Of a stretch of 64,000 nucleotides of DNA, positions 28,201 to 37,675 are shown piece by piece (positions within the stretch are counted from its first letter, which is position 1; each line of letters opens with the position of its first letter). Location of the stretch: the NCBI RefSeq assembly GCF_900172365.1, contig NZ_FWFJ01000014.1:1-64000 (forward strand). Reading direction: 5' to 3'. Under the pieces are notes generated by a model. That model was not told the DNA's origin, searched no databases, and saw nothing but the letters and a program-made list of their open reading frames with translations. The position numbers and the translations under genes were made by a program. This DNA is from Roseovarius gaetbuli (GTDB taxonomy: Bacteria; Pseudomonadota; Alphaproteobacteria; Rhodobacterales; Rhodobacteraceae).

Positions 28201-29818
28201 TGTGGCGCAATCGCGCGACGAGGCCGAGCGCGTGGCGCGCGAACCGATGAAGGATTACCTGCGCTCTGCGGCCGGGTTGATCAAGCAATATGCCTGGGCG
28301 TTTCCTGCCTTCAAGAAGCCCGAAGGCGTCAGCAATCCGTTCGAGCTTGATCTTGGATCGCTTTCTGAGGACGAGTTGGAAGGCATCCTCGATTTCGCCT
28401 TTCTGCGGTATTTCGAGGATTCCGGCCTTTTCGGCACGGTCGAGGATTGTGTCGCGCGGGTTGAAGAGCTTAAGCGGATCGGCGTGGATGAGGTTGCCTG
28501 TTTGATTGATTACGGCATTCCGGTGCGCCAGGTTCTGGACGGCTTGCGCCCGCTGGCGCAGGTGCTCGAACGCTGCAATCGCGTCGGCAGCATCCCCGAG
28601 GATGACTTTTCCATCGCGGCGCAGATTTTGCGCCATGGCGTCACGCATTTGCAATGCACGCCGTCGATGGCGCGGATGATCGCGATGAACGACGAGGCGC
28701 GCCATGCGCTTGGGCGCATCAAGCATCTGATGCTCGGTGGAGAGCCTTTGCCGGGGGCGCTTGTGGGCGAGATGGCAACGCTGAGCGGCGCCACAATCGA
28801 AAACATGTACGGGCCGACCGAAACCACGATCTGGTCCACCACTGCCCCGGCCACGCCGGGCACAGGCGTGGCGCCGATCGGCACGCCGATTGCCAATACC
28901 CAGACCTATGTTCTTGACGACACGATGCGCCCCGTGCCGGTTGGCGCGCCCGGCGAATTGTGGATTGGCGGCGACGGTGTAACGCGTGGCTATCTTAACC
29001 GCGATGATCTGACCGCAGATCGGTTTCGCGCCGATCCGTTCCGCCCCGGCGGGCGGATTTACGGCACGGGCGATCTTGTGCGATGGCGCGCCGATGGGCA
29101 GATCGAGTTTATCGGGCGGGCCGACACGCAAGTCAAGCTGCGCGGTTATCGGATCGAGCTTGGCGAGATCGAAAGCGCGCTTGAGGCCTGCGCCGGGGTC
29201 GAGCAGGCGGTCGTTCTGGCGCGTGAGGATAGCCCCGGCGACACCCGCCTTGTCGCCTATCTGCGTGGCTCTGCCGAGATTGAGGCTCTCAAGACAGCAC
29301 TGGCAAGCACCCTGCCCGCGCATATGATGCCTGCGCATTTCCTGCGCCTTGAGGTGTTCCCGCTGACGCCCAACCGCAAGGTGGATCGCAAGGCGCTTCC
29401 GGCGCCGTCCCAGGCCGATCCCGCGCCGCAAACCGCAGTCAGCTCTGCCGCACAGGGCAGCACGCTGGAGCGCGATATCGCTGCGATCTGGTCGCGCATT
29501 CTTGGCGTGGCCCAGATCGGGCCGCAGGACAGTTTCTTTGATCTTGGCGGGCACTCGCTTTTGGCGGTGCAGGCGCATCGCGAAATCCGACAGGAGCTGG
29601 CGGCGAGCGCGTTGAGCATCACCGACATTTTCCGCTTTCCCAAGCTGGCGGCCCTGGCCGCGCGGGTGGCAGAGGCGCGCGGCGATACCCCCGCCATGAG
29701 CCCCGCCCCCGCGCAGCAGGCCAATGCCACCGCGCCCGCAGAGCTTGGCGCGCGTGCCACCTCGCGAGCCGATGCGATGTCGCGGCGGCGCGCGATGCGT
29801 GCGGCGCGCCAAGGCTAG
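25235..29818 (+). CDS. Formyltransferase-adenylation protein with inserted luciferase-like monooxygenase and carrier domain
   Basis: 1527 residues. (1) Formyltransferase-like domain, about 1-300, with the family triad as Asn90, His92 (NFHDGPLPRYAG) and Asp128 (GGVDEG). (2) About 340-520, a stretch resembling only the C-terminal part of a condensation domain, without HHxxxDG. (3) Adenylation domain from about 528, A3 as YTSGSTGRPKG at 673; after FDISVLEL it is interrupted at about 757-1115 by a luciferase-like monooxygenase of the MupA/Atu3671 type. (4) The adenylation domain resumes with NMYGPTETT at 1190 and ends at PNRKVDRKAL. (5) Carrier domain with Ser1441 in LGGHSL. Pocket residues read D-I-L-Q-M-G-M-I-W-K, the glycine-type code. 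No thioesterase follows. GAGG lies 8 bases before ATG 25235. The order of reactions is unknown. Confidence 0.88.
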   Translation: MLTALLIGNESLALNCGEAWLGRGHEIAAVVTRNPDVRAWATAKGLPLIAPGAGLSEALSGVSFDWLLSIANLSVLPESVLAKATKGAVNFHDGPLPRYAGLNAPVWALIEGEARHGITWHLIEGGVDEGRIIEQRLFDIAADDTAFTLNAKCYGAALDSFPTVMDQLERGLPGAVTQDLDARSYFARADRPEAAAWLDFTKPASDLARLVRALDHGGYLNPLCMARIKLGDQVVLVGKAEILSGKTGPAGTVIEVTKDQLSVATGDGAIRLGALCAGDGTAIDPVKLATPGMMLAQSGAAEGLTRIMTDLAPNDGYWRAALRAMQPITLPVAPGDGAGEERHALDLTGDTPLGIAALWASRLAGEAGATLAYRGKAVSQIEHPGHTCPWVPLTLPEGETLADLQTAMQAALDRAETKGGFALDIFARDPGLDAGHRPTLGLRVEGSGLIPGTVVTLDLGSTPSLVYDPARLSPAMADLLAKRLEDLGRGAPDSTISDLPLLPEAEHRLVTQSWNRTAQTYDPLPLHRMIEARAARAPDTTALVFEDQALSHAELETRANRAAHVLREMGVGPGVLVGLCLPRSADMIVAALAIWKAGGAYVPMDPAYPTERLALYLTDSGAPVVISHAALAATLPKTDAEVLCLDSDPRLASAPATAPEGGAGPDDLAYVIYTSGSTGRPKGVMVEHRNVANFFAGMDGRIAHDPPGVWLAVTSLNFDISVLELFYALARGFKLVLSGDETRALVSSGHLATSDRGMEFSLYYWGNDDGTGRDKYKSLLEGAQFADTHGFCAVWTPERHFHAFGGPYPNPSVTGAAVAAVTQNIGVRAGSCVAPLHHPARIAEEWAVIDNLTNGRAGLAIASGWQPDDFVLRPENTPPDNKPAMFDAIRDLRKLWKGEAVEYPRADGSLHSVVTQPRPVSKDVPIWVTTAGNPATWKEAGAHGANVLTHLLGQSVSEVHQKIGLYHAALREAGHDPADFTVTLMLHTYVAQSRDEAERVAREPMKDYLRSAAGLIKQYAWAFPAFKKPEGVSNPFELDLGSLSEDELEGILDFAFLRYFEDSGLFGTVEDCVARVEELKRIGVDEVACLIDYGIPVRQVLDGLRPLAQVLERCNRVGSIPEDDFSIAAQILRHGVTHLQCTPSMARMIAMNDEARHALGRIKHLMLGGEPLPGALVGEMATLSGATIENMYGPTETTIWSTTAPATPGTGVAPIGTPIANTQTYVLDDTMRPVPVGAPGELWIGGDGVTRGYLNRDDLTADRFRADPFRPGGRIYGTGDLVRWRADGQIEFIGRADTQVKLRGYRIELGEIESALEACAGVEQAVVLAREDSPGDTRLVAYLRGSAEIEALKTALASTLPAHMMPAHFLRLEVFPLTPNRKVDRKALPAPSQADPAPQTAVSSAAQGSTLERDIAAIWSRILGVAQIGPQDSFFDLGGHSLLAVQAHREIRQELAASALSITDIFRFPKLAALAARVAEARGDTPAMSPAPAQQANATAPAELGARATSRADAMSRRRAMRAARQG

Positions 29819-29822
29819 GGCG

Positions 29823-30470
29823 ATGCTGATCTCCGCGCTGCGCGCGGTCCTGCCGCCGGATGTCGCGCTTGGCAGTGCTGATCCCACCGCGCCCGAGACC
29901 GGGCTTTGGCCCGGCGAAAGCGCCGCAATGGCCCGCGCAATCCCTGCCCGGCGACGCGAGTTTGCCGCCGGGCGGCGCGCCGCACGCGATGCGATGCAGG
30001 CGCTTGATTTACCCCCCACAGCAATTCTGCCCGGCCCGGATCGTGCGCCGATCTGGCTCGACGGGATCACTGGAAGCATCAGCCATGGCGGCGGCACCTG
30101 TCTTGCCCTGGTGGCGCGACGGGGGGCTATCACCGGCCTTGGGATTGATCTTGAACCGGCAGAGCCATTGCCGCCGGACATGATTGAGACTATTTGTACC
30201 GGGCCGGAACACGACGCAATCAAGGACCATGATCTTATGGGCCGAGTGATCTTTTGCGCCAAGGAGGCCGCCTACAAGGCGCAATATCCGCTTAGCCGCA
30301 AAATCCTTGAATTTCACGATCTGCAAACCACCATCGACCTTGCCGGGGGGCAGTTCGAGGCGCGTTTCACGCGGACTTGCCCGCCCTTTCAGGCGGGCGC
30401 GCAGATGGTCGGCCGCATCGTCATCGCCCGAAACCTTGTTGCCGCTGTTGTGGTGCTGTCCGCGCCGTGA
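29823..30470 (+). CDS. 4'-Phosphopantetheinyl transferase, Sfp/EntD type
   Basis: 216 residues. It would transfer phosphopantetheine from CoA to the carrier-domain serines of the two preceding megasynthases. Motifs: SISHGGG, the magnesium-binding GIDLEPAEPL, and FCAKEAAYKAQYPLS, all characteristic of the EntD-like branch. It begins 4 bases after the stop of the formyltransferase-adenylation gene, so it is almost certainly co-expressed with it, and it marks the end of the biosynthetic block. Its presence suggests the carrier domains are meant to be functional. Confidence 0.92.
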   Translation: MLISALRAVLPPDVALGSADPTAPETGLWPGESAAMARAIPARRREFAAGRRAARDAMQALDLPPTAILPGPDRAPIWLDGITGSISHGGGTCLALVARRGAITGLGIDLEPAEPLPPDMIETICTGPEHDAIKDHDLMGRVIFCAKEAAYKAQYPLSRKILEFHDLQTTIDLAGGQFEARFTRTCPPFQAGAQMVGRIVIARNLVAAVVVLSAP

Positions 30471-30691
30471 AACCGCCCGAGAACAGAGTGTTTCCAATCA
30501 CGTGCAAATAAACTGTGGCGAGATTGCGGCCAAATCGCTAAATTAAGGCGGAGATTAGACAAAAATCTGTCAGGGCCGTTTGGGGGCATTCGGTCGGCAG
30601 GGTGTTTGAGGTGGGCATTGCCCCCGGCACTTGGCCGATGATTACGCACCTCGGGCGGTTTTTCGTTTCAAACGACGCTGAAAGGTGGATG

Positions 30692-31977
30692 ATGGGTTCG
30701 ATCCAATCCTTGCCCGGTTTATATCGCATGCTGCGCCGCAGGCTGTGGCTTATTGCATTCGTGACGCTTGCAGGCAGCGTTGGCGCGGTGTTTTTCGCGC
30801 TCAATCAGCCACGCGCCTATGAGGCGACAGCGGTCATCCAGATCGAAACCCCGCAAGTGGGCCGCGACATCACCGGGCGCGTCGTGCCGACGGATGCGAT
30901 GCAACGCCTGCAACTGATCGAGCAGCGCCTGATGGCGCGCGACAACCTCATCAAGGTGATCGACAAGCATGCGCTTTTTGCCGACGCCCCCAATATGCCG
31001 CTGCCGCAGAAGATCTTTAACCTGCGGATCTCGACCCGGATCGAACAGATTTCCGTCGGGCTTCAGGGCGTGGCGACCACCCCTTCGGGGCTAAGCGTCA
31101 CGGTGCGCCTTGGGGACGCGCAAAAGGCCGCCGATATCGCGAATGAATTTGTCGATACCGTGCTGACTCAGAACCGCGAACGGCGTCTGGCGCTGGTGCG
31201 CGAAACCCTTGGATTTTACAGTGCCGAAGAAGAGCGCGTCAGCGCTCAGATCGCTGCGGTCGAGGCCGACATCGCAGAGTTCAAGCGCGCCAATGCCGAT
31301 GCCCTGCCCGAGAATGCGGGCGCGTTGCGCACGCAGCTTAACATGCTGAATGAAACCACCCTTGAGATCGAGCGCCAGATCATCGCGCTTCAAATCGACA
31401 GTTCGCGGCAGCGGCAGGAGGTCTTCGCGCGGCAGGTCGAGCAGCTTACCGATCAGCGCAACCTTGTCGGGGCGCGCATTGCCCGGATCGAAGACGCGAT
31501 TGCCGCCGCCCCGCGCGTCGAGCGCGAGCTGGGCGCCTTGCTGCGCAGCCAGACCCAGTTGCAGGAGCAGCTCAACACCATCACCCGCAACCGGGTTGAG
31601 GCCGAAATGTCGAGCGTTCTGGAAAACAGCCAGCAGCAAGAGCGGTTCGAGATTTTGGAAACGGCGATTCCGCCTGCGATTCCGGTCTCGACCAGCCGCA
31701 AAAAGCTTGCGCTCATGGGCGGTGTTGCCAGCCTTCTTGCCGGGCTCGGCCTTGCGTTCCTGCTTGAGATCATGAACCCGGCGCTGCGCACCGCCGCGCA
31801 GCTTGAGCAAGAGCTAGACATCACCCCGGTGGTGACAATCCCGGTCGTGCGTCTGCGTCACGAGCGGCGCAAGCAGGCGGCAAAGGCGATTGGTGCCTTT
31901 ATCCTTGCCTTGATCAGCCTGCCCTTTATCTTGCGTTTCATCCACGAGCGGGTCATCCCGCTTCGGATCTTGGGCAA

Positions 31978-31984
<7 letters not shown>
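30692..31984 (+). CDS. Wzz-type polysaccharide chain-length determinant
   Basis: 430 residues of the Wzz/PCP family, an inner-membrane protein that controls polymer length. An N-terminal membrane helix (LWLIAFVTLAGSVGAVFFAL) is followed by a periplasmic domain with long coiled-coil prone stretches (about 150-310), then the conserved Pro-rich segment PPAIPVSTSRKK and the second helix GGVASLLAGLGLAFLLEIM. An additional hydrophobic segment near the C-terminus (FILALISLPFILRF) is unusual. AAAGGTGG precedes two adjacent ATGs; 30692 has the better spacing. No kinase domain is fused; the kinase is the convergent neighbour, overlapping by 7 bases. Confidence 0.87.
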
Positions 31985-33165
<1,181 letters not shown>

Positions 33166-33346
33166 GGCGCGATCCTCCGGCCACGCCCCAAGCGAAACGG
33201 CGCGCCAAGGCACGTGATCTCCGCCAACCTGAAAAGGCCCTGCTCAGCCATTTGAAATTCCCTTACCTGCCCGATCAGGTAGACAGGATAAATCCGGCGA
33301 CAATGCGACCGAAAAAGAGAGATTGTATGCCCCTTTCCGGGGAACC

Positions 33347-35452
33347 TCAGAAGCCCATCAAGTTGGCCTCATCCACCGCCTGTTGCAAAAACCCCTCGCG
33401 ATCCGAGATCGGCGCCCAGCCAAGAACCGATTTCGGGTGGGCGTTGTCAAAGGGCGAGAAATGCGCCCGCGATTTCCAGTCACGCAAAGAGGCGCGGATC
33501 ACACCGGGACGACGCAGCGCATAGGTTTTGAGCGCAGATTTGACCGCATCCGCCGCCCAAAGCGCCGTGAGATTGCCCGATGTCACGCGAATGCGCGCGC
33601 CAAGGCGGTTGTGGATGGCGTCAAAATAGGCGCGCGCCGACAGCTGAACATCGCCAACAAGGTTGAACGATTGACCAAGGGCCGCGTCCTGTTCGCCCAT
33701 GCGGATAAGCCCATCCGACACATCGCCGATCATCACGAAGGGCAACGGGTTTCTGCCCGGCCCCCAGATCCGAACCGCGCCTGCCCCATGCCAGCGGCCA
33801 ATCCCCCAATGTTGCAGCGGCCCGCCGCGCCCGACCACGATACCGGGGCGCGCAATGCAAAGGGGCAGCCCCTCGTTGCGGTGCATCACCCAAAGCCGCG
33901 CCTCGCATTCCGCCTTGGAGCGGGCATAGAGGTTACGGTCACTCATATCGGCGGCAAAGCCGGTCTGCTCGGTGATCCGTTGGGCCGGGTCGGACATGTC
34001 ATAAGAGGCAATCGTGCCGGTATAGACAAAGCGTTTCACCCCCGCCGCCAGAGCCGCACGCGCGATCCGGTCAGACACTGCCACGTCGTTCTCAAGGCAA
34101 TCCTCCCAGGTGGTGCCAAGCGCGCGGGCAAGGTTGAAGACCACCTCGATGCCCTCCATCGCGGCGACAAGACCGGCCTCGTCAATGAGGGAAACAGGAC
34201 AGGTTTCAACCTGTTCGGCAAGATCGGCAAAAGGACCATGCGCGCCGCGCGACAGAACCCGCACATCACGCCCCTGCGCGACCAGGGCACGGGTCAGATC
34301 ACGGCCCAGAAACCCGGTACCGCCAATGACCAAAGCGGTGGGTTTGGGCGCACGGCGCGGGGCGGGAAAGGTCTTGGTTTCGCGGCCCTGATCGGGCATC
34401 AGGACGATGGTGGCGTCAATCGCGCGCATCACCGTTTCCGCCGCCGCCCCGTCAAAGCGCGCGTCCATCGGGGTATCGCCACGAATGGCCGCGTAAAACC
34501 CGGCAAACAGCCCCTGAAAACTAAGCGCGTAGGGCGATTTGCGATTCAGCGAGGTGAATTGCCGCGCGGCGTTCACCGTACCTTCGCGAAGGTTCTCCCA
34601 GCCGGTGGCCATCTGGCGCGCAAACGGGTTCAGCACCAGATCAGCGGTGTTTTCATGCGCCAGCGTCAGAACATCCGCCGCGTAATCAAGCCGGGCAATC
34701 CCCGAAGAGCCGCGCACAGTCAGCGAGCGGTCATCAAGCGTTTCCACCAGTTGCAGGTTGAACGCGATATCGACATCCCCCGCCCGTGCCGTGATCCGCC
34801 AGCTTTGCGGGCGCGTGCCGCTTCCGGGCAGGTCAATCAGCTTGCCAAGGCTAAGCCCCGTTACCGTGACAGGGCCGAAAAGGTCATGCGCAAAGGCAAA
34901 AAGATGCGGGCCCAACTCAAGGATAAGATTGCGCGGCTCGCGCAGCATCCAAAGGCCAAACGGCCCCGAGCGCAGCGGCGCAAGCGGGAACGACCAGGTG
35001 ATCTCGGCACTCGACAAACGCCCCAGATCGCCCGCCGCGATTTTGCGCTTGAGGCGGGCATAGGCGGGCAGCCCCATGAAATTATGCCCGGCGGCGAAAT
35101 GGCGCCCCGAGGCCTTGGCGGCGGCGTTGATCTCGGCCACCTCATCGCCCGAAAGCGCGACGGGTTTTTCCACCAGGACATGCAGGCCGGCACCAAGGCA
35201 GGTCTTGACCAATGCCGCGTGGCTCTGCGGCGGGGTCAGGATATGCACGGCCTCAACCGCGCCCGAAGCGATCAAATCCTCGACCGAGCCAAAGGCGCGC
35301 GCACCATGCGCCGAGGCAAGCGCTTCCGCCGCGCCGCGCGAGACGTCACAGACCGCCGTCAACCGCACGCCGGGCGTGGCGCGCAAAGCATCGGCATGCC
35401 AGCCCGCGATATAGCCCGCCCCGATCAACCCGACCTTGATATCAATGGCCAT
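33347..35452 (-). CDS. Gfo/Idh/MocA oxidoreductase fused to SDR epimerase/dehydratase
   Basis: 701 residues joining two NAD(P)-dependent enzymes. Residues 1-about 345 form a Gfo/Idh/MocA oxidoreductase: GLIGAGYIAGWHADAL and the catalytic-lysine motif VLVEKPVALS. Residues about 370-701 form an extended SDR of the sugar epimerase/dehydratase type: LVIGGTGFLGRDLTRAL and the Tyr-x3-Lys as YARSKAE. Both probably act on nucleotide sugars; the coupled reaction is not known. The start ATG 35452 has a strong GAGGGGG sequence upstream. It is co-transcribed with the glycosyltransferases upstream (gap 13 bases), with 181 bases to the kinase start downstream. Confidence 0.87.
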   Translation of the reverse strand: MAIDIKVGLIGAGYIAGWHADALRATPGVRLTAVCDVSRGAAEALASAHGARAFGSVEDLIASGAVEAVHILTPPQSHAALVKTCLGAGLHVLVEKPVALSGDEVAEINAAAKASGRHFAAGHNFMGLPAYARLKRKIAAGDLGRLSSAEITWSFPLAPLRSGPFGLWMLREPRNLILELGPHLFAFAHDLFGPVTVTGLSLGKLIDLPGSGTRPQSWRITARAGDVDIAFNLQLVETLDDRSLTVRGSSGIARLDYAADVLTLAHENTADLVLNPFARQMATGWENLREGTVNAARQFTSLNRKSPYALSFQGLFAGFYAAIRGDTPMDARFDGAAAETVMRAIDATIVLMPDQGRETKTFPAPRRAPKPTALVIGGTGFLGRDLTRALVAQGRDVRVLSRGAHGPFADLAEQVETCPVSLIDEAGLVAAMEGIEVVFNLARALGTTWEDCLENDVAVSDRIARAALAAGVKRFVYTGTIASYDMSDPAQRITEQTGFAADMSDRNLYARSKAECEARLWVMHRNEGLPLCIARPGIVVGRGGPLQHWGIGRWHGAGAVRIWGPGRNPLPFVMIGDVSDGLIRMGEQDAALGQSFNLVGDVQLSARAYFDAIHNRLGARIRVTSGNLTALWAADAVKSALKTYALRRPGVIRASLRDWKSRAHFSPFDNAHPKSVLGWAPISDREGFLQQAVDEANLMGF

Positions 35453-35465
35453 GAAGCCCCCTCTT

Positions 35466-36431
35466 TCACTTGTACTCGATGATCCGCATCGCCTGTCCAC
35501 GCCATTTGCGCAGGTGATAGGTCAGCATGCCGATCAGGTTTGGAAATTTCGATAAGCTCAGGAAAACCGAATGGTGCAGCGCGGCTCGTGTGGCCATGCC
35601 TTCGCGGCGCAACCCCTGAACGGTGCGCAGATAGGACAGGACATAGAGCGCCAGTGCAGCCGCCAAGAGCGGCCAGAACACCAGCCCCAATAGCGCCAAA
35701 ACCGGCAAAACCGCCCCGTAAAGCCAGACCCGACGGCGTTCGCGGGTGAAGTATTCAGGGTGCAGATCACCGACCTGCGCAAAGCCGTGACCAGATCGTA
35801 CCGCGCGTTGCCACCACTGGCCAAAGCGCGTCATATCCGCATCGTGACGCGTCATCGCGAGCGGCAGGCGCACTAGCCGCCAACCGGCCTTGCGCAGGCG
35901 TGTGCAAAACTCGTCATCCTCGGCGGCGATCACCGTCGGGTCGAACCCGCCAACGCCCTCAAAGGCCGATGCGCGCACCATCATGTCGCCGCCACAGGCC
36001 ATGATCTCGCCCGCCGGGCGGTGCCATTCGTGATCGCAAAGCGCGTTGTAAACGCTGCGCTCGGGGTAAAGCTCGGAGCGCCAGCCGGTGACAAGGCCAA
36101 GGTCAGGGTCGTCCTGCAAGGCGCGCGCGCCCGCCGCGATCCAGCCCGGCACAACCGCGCAATCGCCATCGACGAATTGCACCGCATCGGGCATGTCCCC
36201 CGCCAGTGCCGCCACCCCGGCAGAGCGCGCACGCGCCGCCGTAAAGGGCGTTGCGGTATCAAGTTCCACCACCTCTGCCCCTGCCGCCCGCGCCGCCGCA
36301 ACGCTTTGGTCGCGCGACCCGCTATCGACATAAATGAGGCGCAGGCCCTGCCCCGAAAGCGAGGCAAGACAGCGTTCAAGCCGCGCGCCCTCGTTGCGCC
36401 CGATGATCACGGCGGCGATCGACAAGCTCAT
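35466..36431 (-). CDS. GT2 family glycosyltransferase, membrane-associated
   Basis: 321 residues, GT-A fold: IAAVIIGRNEGARLERCLAS, the VDSGSRDQSV turn, and FVDGDCAVVPGW containing the metal-binding Asp residues. FDPTVIAAEDDEFCTRLR carries the acceptor-site ED motif. Hydrophobic segments near residues 240-275 suggest membrane association. Transferases of this type add one sugar to a lipid-linked intermediate. ATG 36431 overlaps the upstream GT4 stop by four bases; a longer open frame upstream is antisense or out of context. Confidence 0.87.
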   Translation of the reverse strand: MSLSIAAVIIGRNEGARLERCLASLSGQGLRLIYVDSGSRDQSVAAARAAGAEVVELDTATPFTAARARSAGVAALAGDMPDAVQFVDGDCAVVPGWIAAGARALQDDPDLGLVTGWRSELYPERSVYNALCDHEWHRPAGEIMACGGDMMVRASAFEGVGGFDPTVIAAEDDEFCTRLRKAGWRLVRLPLAMTRHDADMTRFGQWWQRAVRSGHGFAQVGDLHPEYFTRERRRVWLYGAVLPVLALLGLVFWPLLAAALALYVLSYLRTVQGLRREGMATRAALHHSVFLSLSKFPNLIGMLTYHLRKWRGQAMRIIEYK

Positions 36432-37675
36432 GCATCCGCCTCCGGTCGTTTGGTCAACGGCGGGGTGCCCGTGGCGTATCCCTCGAACAGCTCTGCCAGC
36501 CATGCGCCCTCGGCCTCAGAGGTGAATTCGGCCAGCACCTTGGCGCGCCCGGCCTCGCCCATGGCGCGGCGCAGATCGCCATCCCCAAGGATCGACGCGA
36601 GCGCCGCGCGCAAAGCGCCCTCATCCCCCGGCGCCACCACAAACCCGCTTTTGCCATCCTCGACAAGCTCTGGCACCCCGGCGATGCGGGTGGTGATCAC
36701 CGGCAGGCGGGCGGCCATTGCCTCCATCAACACGACCGGCACGCCTTCGGCAAAGCTCGGAAGGACAAGCGCCGTGGATTGCGCCAAAAGCCCGGCCACC
36801 TCGGATTGCGAGCGATAGCCCGCAAATGTGAGATGCGCGGTTAGCCCCATGGCCTGCGCCATGCGTTCAAGGTCATTGCGTTCCGGTCCGTCCCCGACCA
36901 GCGTCAGGTGCAGATCGGGGTGCGCAGGGAGCAGATCGCGCAGCGCCGCAAAGAGCACCGGCACGCCCTTGACCGCCGCCAACCGCCCGACAAACAACAG
37001 ATGCGCGGGCGCACCCCGAGCGGGTGCGTCATACCGCGCGGGATCAACCCCGCAATGCACGATATGCAGCTTGGCCCAGTGCTTGGGCGCCGAAAACGCC
37101 ATCGCCTGCGAGCGGCAGAATTCGCTGATGCAGGCGACAAATCGGGCGCGGGCGATCTTTTCGTCCAACCGCCAGCGATACGGCTCGAAAAAGATATCGG
37201 GGCCATGCAGCGTGAAACTATAGGGAATGCCCGACATCTCGCTCATCAGCATGGCCACGGTACAGCTTGATTTGGCAATGTGGTTGTGCAGATGGGTGAT
37301 CCCGCGTCGACGAAGGTGATCGGCCAGAACCGCCGCTTCGACCAGATAGATAAGCTGGTAAAGCGTCGGTTTTATCCCGCCGGGGCTCGTGCGCCACGCA
37401 AGGCAGAGCGCGCTTAGCCAGCGTTTTGGCCGCCTGAATGCCGCCAGATGCGCGCGGATAAGGCGCAGCGGCGATGTGGCAGCCTCAAGCACGTGAAAGG
37501 TCTGCGCGGCCTCAAGGCGTTGCTCGGGGCCGGTATGATGCTCAGGCCCGGTGCGGCGCATCGAACAGGTCTCGACCACCATGCCATGGGCGCGCAGGGC
37601 GGCAACCTCGCGCTGAATGAAGGTATCGGTCGCGCGCGGGTATTCGCCGGTGAGATAGGCAATCGGGCCGCTCAT
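36428..37675 (-). CDS. GT4 family glycosyltransferase (WcaL-like)
   Basis: 415 residues, GT-B fold, colanic-acid WcaL-like: IAYLTGEYPRATDTFIQREV at the N-terminus, HLHNHIAKSSCTVAMLM, SFTLHGPDIFFEP, LFVGRLAAVKGVPVLFAALR, and donor motif AEGVPVVLMEAMAARLPVIT (EX7E). It is the middle gene of a tightly overlapping minus-strand set, with four-base overlaps on both sides. Confidence 0.9.
   Translation of the reverse strand: MSGPIAYLTGEYPRATDTFIQREVAALRAHGMVVETCSMRRTGPEHHTGPEQRLEAAQTFHVLEAATSPLRLIRAHLAAFRRPKRWLSALCLAWRTSPGGIKPTLYQLIYLVEAAVLADHLRRRGITHLHNHIAKSSCTVAMLMSEMSGIPYSFTLHGPDIFFEPYRWRLDEKIARARFVACISEFCRSQAMAFSAPKHWAKLHIVHCGVDPARYDAPARGAPAHLLFVGRLAAVKGVPVLFAALRDLLPAHPDLHLTLVGDGPERNDLERMAQAMGLTAHLTFAGYRSQSEVAGLLAQSTALVLPSFAEGVPVVLMEAMAARLPVITTRIAGVPELVEDGKSGFVVAPGDEGALRAALASILGDGDLRRAMGEAGRAKVLAEFTSEAEGAWLAELFEGYATGTPPLTKRPEADA

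Noticed and set aside
28190-30262. Minus-strand open frame of 690 codons
   Set aside because: Antisense to the adenylation protein and the phosphopantetheinyl transferase; Arg-rich composition without domains.
33323-35482. Plus-strand open frame of 719 codons
   Set aside because: Antisense to the Gfo/Idh-SDR fusion gene.
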